This document shows, piece by piece, positions 41,185-45,952 of a stretch of 45,952 nt of DNA. Origin of the DNA: Bacillota bacterium (GTDB lineage: Bacteria; Bacillota; Sulfobacillia; Sulfobacillales; Sulfobacillaceae); the NCBI GenBank assembly GCA_021820965.1, contig JAKACZ010000037.1, forward strand, positions 1-45,952, given 5' to 3'. How positions within the stretch are numbered: position 1 is the first letter of the stretch; the number at the start of each line of letters is the position of its first letter. The notes under the pieces are model-generated. The model was not told where the DNA came from. It worked only from the letters and a program-made list of their open reading frames with translations, and did not search any database. A program made the position numbers and the translations under genes.

Positions 41185-42840
41185 ATGACGACGGCACTAA
41201 GTCCATTTATCATTGAAGTCATTGGGAATCGGCTGGGCGCCATTACGAAGCAAATGAGTTCGGTGATTGAGCGTACCGCTTATTCGAGCGTGGTTCGTGA
41301 GTCCTTGGATTTTTCGACGGCATTATTTGACCGAGACGGTTATTTGGTGGCCCAATCTGAGAATATTCCGCAACACCTCGGATCCATGGGAATGGTGCTG
41401 CGTGACGCGGTTTTCCCGGTGTATTCACCGGATAGCTGGGTGGATGGCGACCAAGTGGCCTTAAATCATCCTTATTTTGGGGGAGGGCATACGCCGGACA
41501 TCTATCTCTTCAGTCCCATTATGATTGCGAATCGACTGATAGGGTTTAGTGGGAATGTATGCCACCATATTGATGTGGGTGGTGCCGCTCCCGGGAGTTT
41601 GGCCAACAATGTGACGTCGTTGTTTCAGGAAGGGCTCTTGCTACCGCCGACCAAACTGGTTCGCACTGGCACATGGGATGACGAGATGGTGCGCCTCATT
41701 CGCGCCAATGTTCGTGCTCCAGAACTGCTGATGGGGGATTTGGAGTCTCAGGTGGCCGCGAATACGTCGGCCGCGAGCTGGGTTCGCGATGTCGTCACCC
41801 ACTACGGCGCCGAGACGGTGATTCGGGCTATGGAAGCCTGGTTAAATCATACGGAGCAAGAAGTGCGCCAGGCGATCCGGGATTGGCCTGACGGGGTTTT
41901 TCAGGGTGACGGATTTCTTGATGATAACGGGGTGCAGGTGGGGAAACATATCCGCATGGCTGTCGCGATCCGGATTGCCGACGATCGCATCATCTTTGAT
42001 TTCCGCCAATCGGATGATCAGGCGGTGGGACCTGTGAATTGTGTTCCATCCCAAGTATGGTCTGTGGCAGCATATGTGACCCGCTGTATCACCAACCCGC
42101 ACACCCCGCAAAATGATGGGGCTCTCAGGCCTATCGAGGTTATCCTCCGACCGGGGAGTATTCTCGATCCAACACCTCCGGCTCCGGTTGGGGCGCGTTT
42201 TCTCACAACTATGCGATTGAGCGATGTAGCCCTGCGTGCTCTAGTGGGATCGCATCCCGCATGGACGTTGGCCGGTGGGGCTGCCAATGATTGCGCCGTG
42301 ACGCTGGCAGGCACCGACCCACGCACCGGTCATTACGTGGTCTATTACGAAATCAATGGCGGTGGGAGCGGAGCCAGTCGTGGTCAAGGCGGGGCGGACG
42401 GCATTGACATGTATGTGGGGAACTGCATGAACGCTCCCATCGAGGCGGCAGAAATGGAATATCCTATACGCTTCTTATGCTATGGATTGCGTGAAAACTC
42501 AGGCGGGCGTGGGGCCTATCGGGGCGGCCTGGGGATTCGCCGCGATATTCAGATTGAAGCCGAAAAAATGAGCCTCACGCTGCGCTCAGATGCCGAAACG
42601 ACGCCACCGCCGGGCGTAGATGGCGGAGAGAACGGATTGCCGGGGGAAAAGTGGGTGTGCACAGATGGGAAGTGGACACGGTTGTACAGCAAGGTAACAG
42701 ATAAATTGCTTAACCGTGGGGACATCTTGAGCATTCGGACCCCGGGTGGAGGTGGGGTGGGCCAGCCTGGGGACCGGGACCAACAGTACGAGGCTCAGGA
42801 TGCTGGCTTGTATGGGGAGGAACCCTTTGTCGGGGTTTAG
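41185..42840 (+). CDS. hyuB: ATP-dependent hydantoinase/oxoprolinase subunit B
   Basis: 551 aa. Recognisable family segments are FIIEVIGNRLGAITKQMSSV near the start, ESLDFSTALFDRDG, ALNHPYFGGGHTPDIYLF (compare NDPYxGGTHLxD) and GGGSGASRGQGGADG near the C-terminus, followed by a Gly-rich RENSGGRGAYRGGLG. It is the ring-hydrolysing partner of HyuA. The length and motifs are complete. GGGAGG precedes ATG 41185, and the FAD-oxidoreductase gene starts about 34 bp after the stop. Confidence 0.9.
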   Translation: MTTALSPFIIEVIGNRLGAITKQMSSVIERTAYSSVVRESLDFSTALFDRDGYLVAQSENIPQHLGSMGMVLRDAVFPVYSPDSWVDGDQVALNHPYFGGGHTPDIYLFSPIMIANRLIGFSGNVCHHIDVGGAAPGSLANNVTSLFQEGLLLPPTKLVRTGTWDDEMVRLIRANVRAPELLMGDLESQVAANTSAASWVRDVVTHYGAETVIRAMEAWLNHTEQEVRQAIRDWPDGVFQGDGFLDDNGVQVGKHIRMAVAIRIADDRIIFDFRQSDDQAVGPVNCVPSQVWSVAAYVTRCITNPHTPQNDGALRPIEVILRPGSILDPTPPAPVGARFLTTMRLSDVALRALVGSHPAWTLAGGAANDCAVTLAGTDPRTGHYVVYYEINGGGSGASRGQGGADGIDMYVGNCMNAPIEAAEMEYPIRFLCYGLRENSGGRGAYRGGLGIRRDIQIEAEKMSLTLRSDAETTPPPGVDGGENGLPGEKWVCTDGKWTRLYSKVTDKLLNRGDILSIRTPGGGGVGQPGDRDQQYEAQDAGLYGEEPFVGV

Positions 42841-42874
42841 AGGGAGCGGGATAGACGGGGAGGGAACGCCGAAG

Positions 42875-44143
42875 ATGGGCAGCGTACACAGTTATTGGGA
42901 AGCGACGGCCCCGAAACGTCGGCCACTTAGTCAGGCCCACGGGTCTATTTCGTGCGACGTTGCGGTCGTGGGGGCCGGGTTGACGGGATTGTCTGCGGCG
43001 TATCATCTGCGGCAGCATCACGTGGAGGTGGCCGTGTTTGAAGGCCGGAGCGTTGGGTGGGGGGCTTCGGGGAGAACGGGCGCTCAGGTCAATACCGGAT
43101 TTCGACCGTCGTTTCGGACAATCGAGCAGCGTTGGGGGTCGGAGGCCGCCGCGGAAGCGTTATCCATGTCTGTTAACGCCGTCAAACTCGTGAGTCAGCT
43201 CGTCACCACATTAGACATGGTCTGTGATTTTACCCCATCGGGCTTTATTCGAGCGGCGGTCTCGCCGCACGCTCTCGACGTGTTGCGGGACGAGCAGCGG
43301 TTTATGGAAGATCACGGATATCGAACCGAGATCCTCCATACGGAAGGATTGCAAGAAGAACTGCGATCGCCCATGTATGTGGGGGGCTTGTTAGAAACCT
43401 TGCCCAGTCAAATCCACCCTTTAAAGTTTGTTCAGGAATTGGCTCGCGTGTGTCAAGAAACGGGCGTTCGTCTTTTTGAAAATAGCCCGGTGGTTGACCT
43501 CTCTAAAGGGTTTGAAGCCTCATCCCCCATCGTGTTGCGAACACCAGACGCGACGATCACGGCCGATGCTGTGGTCTTGGCGACCAATGCCTACACCACG
43601 CCGTTCGGTTCCCGTGCTATCCGTCGGATTACACGCAGCGTTCTTCCCGTGGGCAGTTTTATTATCGTGACGAACCCCCTAGCCGAATTGCCGACGTTGA
43701 TTCCTCATAATCGCAGTGTGGCCGATACGGGCACCCTGACCACCCACTTTCGTCCCTTATCCGATAACCGGTTGCTACTGGGGGGACGCATCGGACCGAG
43801 TGATTCAGATTCCAGCATGGGTCAGCTGCTACAGGAGAAACTGGTTCGTCTTTTTCCTTCTTTAGGCTCGGTGACCGTATCCTATCAATGGGGAGGCTAT
43901 GTTGGGGTCACGCGAGACTTTCTTCCGCGATTGGGGCGGCGAGATGGCATCTATTATGCACTGGGTTGTAATGGCCACGGGGTCGCATTGGGGACCTACT
44001 TTGGGCGATATCTGGCTTATCGCATCGTCAACCCGGATGCTCCGCAGTGCTGGCTGGAACGGCTGGGCCTCCCCACGATGCCGAGTCAGCGCATGGGAGT
44101 GCAGGCCCTCTCGTGGTATAGCAAATGGTCTCGCAATCGCTAA
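42875..44143 (+). CDS. DAO-family FAD-dependent amine/amino acid oxidoreductase
   Basis: 422 aa flavoprotein of the DadA/sarcosine oxidase/PuuB group. The FAD motif VAVVGAGLTGLSAAYHL is near residue 30, and the C-terminal active-site region reads GYVGVTRDFLPRLGR, then LGCNGHGVALGTYFGRYLA. It would oxidise a secondary amine or amino acid such as sarcosine. Beside HyuAB this suggests that the ring-opened product is released as sarcosine or a similar amino acid. No N-carbamoylsarcosine amidase is present in the window. ATG 42875 is chosen for the GGGGAGGG upstream and the normal N-terminus; the frame extends back over HyuB. Confidence 0.85.
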   Translation: MGSVHSYWEATAPKRRPLSQAHGSISCDVAVVGAGLTGLSAAYHLRQHHVEVAVFEGRSVGWGASGRTGAQVNTGFRPSFRTIEQRWGSEAAAEALSMSVNAVKLVSQLVTTLDMVCDFTPSGFIRAAVSPHALDVLRDEQRFMEDHGYRTEILHTEGLQEELRSPMYVGGLLETLPSQIHPLKFVQELARVCQETGVRLFENSPVVDLSKGFEASSPIVLRTPDATITADAVVLATNAYTTPFGSRAIRRITRSVLPVGSFIIVTNPLAELPTLIPHNRSVADTGTLTTHFRPLSDNRLLLGGRIGPSDSDSSMGQLLQEKLVRLFPSLGSVTVSYQWGGYVGVTRDFLPRLGRRDGIYYALGCNGHGVALGTYFGRYLAYRIVNPDAPQCWLERLGLPTMPSQRMGVQALSWYSKWSRNR

Positions 44144-44412
44144 ACGCTGCGGGCCTTGTTGTGATATAGGCTCCGTTCACCCGGGGGGAATTTCGTTGGA
44201 GCATGTGGTCGGTCGACATCGGGCTGCTTTTTGAATCTTTGTGATTGGAAAAGGACGATTGATGGTGGTCAGTCAGAAACAGGGTGGCGTACTGAGGTAC
44301 CGTCAACCGAAAAGGGGCTGTTAACGGAGCGACATCCCCGACGCCTGCGAGCTACTCGACTTTTCGATAAACTTTAGCCGTTGTGTTACTCTCTACGGAC
44401 GAAGGAGAAGCC

Positions 44413-45063
44413 ATGATCATCACGCATTCCTTAGCGGAATTAATTGTCAAGGAATTGAGACCGAGAATCTGGGAGGGGAAAATACCGGCCGGAAGGCGGT
44501 TGACGGAAACGGATCTGGCTCAAGAGTTTGAAGTTAGCCGTTCCTCGGTACGGGAAGCACTACATCTGTTGGAGCATGAAGGTCTTGTGGAGATTATACC
44601 GCGGCGGGGCGCTTTTGTGCGCCAATACACGGCGCAAGACCTCGAGGATCTATATGCAGCGCGTCTGTTGTTAGAGACATATGCTTTTCAGGAAGCGTGT
44701 TGCCGGATTACGGAGGAAGGATACGAGGACTTGATGCACATTCTCGCGTCTATGGAGCAGGCCGTCGCGTCCGATGATTGGCGGTCCTTAGGGGATTGGG
44801 ACTTGACATTGCATTTTAGCGTGGTTCAATGGTCGGGAAACGCTGTGATCGTCCGACTGTATGACTCGATTCGCAGTCCAATTCGGGCTTTAATGGGAAT
44901 TCCACGATTGGAAGAACGTCGGCGTGATTCGGTGGTGACCGAACACCGCGAGTTGATTCACGCCTTACGTAGCGGTGACAAGGAACGTATTCGACAAGCC
45001 GTCACGGTTAATATCCGAGACGGAAAGATTTTGGCCCAACACTTGCGCGAGACCGGGCAATAG
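44413..45063 (+). CDS. GntR-family regulator, FadR/FCD subgroup
   Basis: 216 aa. The N-terminal winged helix-turn-helix (LTETDLAQEFEVSRSSVREAL) is followed by an all-helical FCD domain with the metal/ligand residues Asp and His in WDLTLHFSVV and His in EHRELIHAL. Such proteins sense organic acids and usually repress. ATG 44413 follows GAAGGAGAAG. It is separated from the oxidoreductase gene by 269 bp, in which no gene is seen, so it probably has its own promoter. It is the likely regulator of module E. Confidence 0.88.
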   Translation: MIITHSLAELIVKELRPRIWEGKIPAGRRLTETDLAQEFEVSRSSVREALHLLEHEGLVEIIPRRGAFVRQYTAQDLEDLYAARLLLETYAFQEACCRITEEGYEDLMHILASMEQAVASDDWRSLGDWDLTLHFSVVQWSGNAVIVRLYDSIRSPIRALMGIPRLEERRRDSVVTEHRELIHALRSGDKERIRQAVTVNIRDGKILAQHLRETGQ

Positions 45064-45460
45064 TGTTACGAGGGTTCTACCGCGCCGATCACCCGCACCT
45101 TGGAATTGGAGTGGCATCCCGGCAAGGCGCAGGTCGATTTTGGGCAAGCCGATATCACCGAGCATAGTGAGATGGTTCGGATCCACGCCCTCTGTCTCAC
45201 CTTTCCTCTTACAGCAATGCCGGCTATCTGCAACTGTTCCGCGGCGAGAATGCCGAATGCGTGGTCCAAGGGCTGGTGGATCTGTTTCACCACGTGGGCG
45301 GCGCCTGGTGTTTAACAATGCCAGTGGTGTGGGGCAACGGGTGGGGGACCAGGTGGGGATGACGGAGTTGTTTGCCCGCTGTCAAGCGCACTACGGATTT
45401 GAGACGACCTTCGGTAATCCCTATTCGGGGCAAGAAAAAGGTTATGGAAAGTACCCAGTT
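45064..45460 (+). pseudogene. IS21-family istA transposase remnant
   Basis: Immediately after the GntR stop, three frames together spell the central part of an IstA transposase. They are LEWHPGKAQVDFGQADI, then YLQLFRGENAECVVQGLVDL, then LVFNNASGVGQRVGDQVG and YGFETTFGNPYSGQEKG. Family motifs match (AQVDFGEA, LVFDNxxxxV, NPYxxxEKG), but two frameshifts separate the pieces and the second catalytic Asp is Asn (VFNNA). Both ends of the gene and all of istB are missing. Confidence 0.7.
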
Positions 45461-45781
45461 ATGGAAAGAATCAGCCCAAACGGTAGGCCCCGCACTAGAG
45501 TTGGGATCTAGGACTTGACATAATATTGGGCGACATGGGGCCGCTCATCTCGATGACACCAGTCGGAGACGGGTTCCCAGGGGATGTCACCGGCGGAAAG
45601 CCCGGTGGTACACCAGATCATGGCATTTGCGCCGTTAATTGGTGCATCGATTAGCCATCCGTTATGTCAAGTGATCGCACGCCCAAACGTTGTAGGGACA
45701 CGCTTTTTCGGGTACTACTTCACAAGCAGAAGGTTGGCGCCCTCCGGGCATCGAGCCTGTTGGACGGCGGAGCCGCTGTAT

Positions 45782-45805
45782 CCCCCTCTTGAACAGGGGG
45801 GTTTT
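45782..45805 (+). terminator. Intrinsic-terminator-like hairpin
   Basis: CCCCCT (45782-45787) pairs with AGGGGG (45795-45800) around a 7-nt loop and is followed by G and TTTT. The shape suits a rightward intrinsic terminator, but no intact gene precedes it, so it may come from a mobile element end. Confidence 0.4.
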
Positions 45806-45830
45806 AGCAGGCGGGCTCCCTTGATCTTGC

Positions 45831-45844
45831 ATTTCGCACCCCTG
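45831..45844 (+). repeat. 14-bp sequence shared with 21799-21812
   Basis: ATTTCGCACCCCTG is the exact reverse complement of 21799-21812, where it marks the break point of a truncated gene. It may be the terminal repeat of an unidentified insertion sequence. Confidence 0.45.
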
Positions 45845-45952
45845 CTTAGCCCAGCCTGAATGATGAGACGCCCCTGCGGCTCACCCGGAAGGAACCCGGA
45901 TAAACCGTCGGGAATCCATCCCGACCAACAAGAGGGCTTGGCGTTGGACGAG

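Larger units (their letters stand above)
45461..45952. other. Right flank, no intact gene
   Basis: After the istA remnant I see no complete gene. A minus-strand frame at about 45512-45623 (MIWCTTGLSAGDIPWEPVSD and onward to YVKS) has protein-like content that I cannot assign and has no ribosome binding site. The region also holds the hairpin at 45782-45805 and the 14-bp repeat at 45831-45844, so it probably consists of mobile-element debris. Confidence 0.4.

Noticed and set aside
39148..42840. Acetone or acetophenone carboxylase instead of hydantoinase.
   Set aside because: No third small subunit is encoded, and the neighbours (amino acid oxidase, MFS carrier) fit a hydantoin or lactam better. 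The possibility is not excluded.
42746..42874. N-terminal extension of the FAD oxidoreductase overlapping hyuB.
   Set aside because: It would move the FAD motif about 43 residues away from the usual N-terminal position and overlaps a complete gene.

Overview
The window looks like a catabolic island from a moderately GC-rich Gram-positive bacterium, most likely a thermoacidophilic or soil Firmicute of the Sulfobacillus, Alicyclobacillus or Kyrpidia sort. The reasons are strong AGGAGG-type ribosome binding sites, frequent GTG and TTG starts, TTGACA-type promoters, lipoprotein binding proteins and several sugar ABC importers. The genus is an inference, because there is no rRNA or housekeeping gene to fix it. 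No tRNA, rRNA or CRISPR array was seen.

Five catabolic modules lie side by side, each with its own transporter and most with their own regulator, separated by decayed insertion sequences. (A) 517-7200: a PfkB sugar kinase diverges from a ROK regulator, a lipoprotein sugar-binding protein, two MalF/MalG-type permeases (no ATPase gene) and a two-domain SIS isomerase/deaminase; the set resembles fructosamine or amino-sugar loci. (B) 7346-20072: a tightly packed 12-gene operon with a hydantoinase/dihydropyrimidinase-like enzyme, NCS1 permease, asparaginase-like amidase, IclR regulator, a coupled pair of amidohydrolases (one with all metal ligands lost), MmgE/PrpD, HMG-CoA-lyase-like enzyme, enoyl-CoA hydratase, acyl-CoA dehydrogenase, CaiB/BaiF CoA-transferase and an M20 amidohydrolase. 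It reads as import and ring-opening of an N-heterocycle, loss of ammonia, then CoA-dependent breakdown of the carbon skeleton. I do not recognise this pathway. (C) 21794-25690, minus strand: class III aminotransferase (frameshifted), APC permease, agmatinase/arginase-family ureohydrolase and the 5' stub of a probable acetamidase/formamidase. (D) 26684-36731: a ribose/fructose-type ABC importer, IclR regulator, and seven enzymes (sugar isomerase/epimerase, Zn alcohol dehydrogenase, BKACE-type beta-keto acid cleavage enzyme, cyclase-family hydrolase, HpaI-type aldolase, LDH2-type dehydrogenase, SDR) as one translationally coupled operon for an unknown sugar or sugar acid. (E) 37718-45063: MFS transporter, HyuA/HyuB ATP-dependent hydantoinase, a DAO-type FAD oxidoreductase and a GntR/FadR regulator; the content fits N-methylhydantoin (creatinine-type) or lactam use.

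Mobile DNA is all decayed: IS21-type end repeats at the left edge and an istA remnant near the right edge, an IS1634-type element with stop codons, a frameshift and a lost catalytic Asp after module B, and C-terminal scraps of ISAzo13-type and ISL3-type transposases. The layout suggests modules assembled and partly pruned by insertion-sequence traffic.

Regulatory DNA worth noting: two palindromes sharing TTCCGC-N3-GCGGAA upstream of module B genes, a compound GTTGCG/CGCAAC site downstream of a good promoter in front of module D, and an ACTGTCGACAGT palindrome at the promoter of module E.
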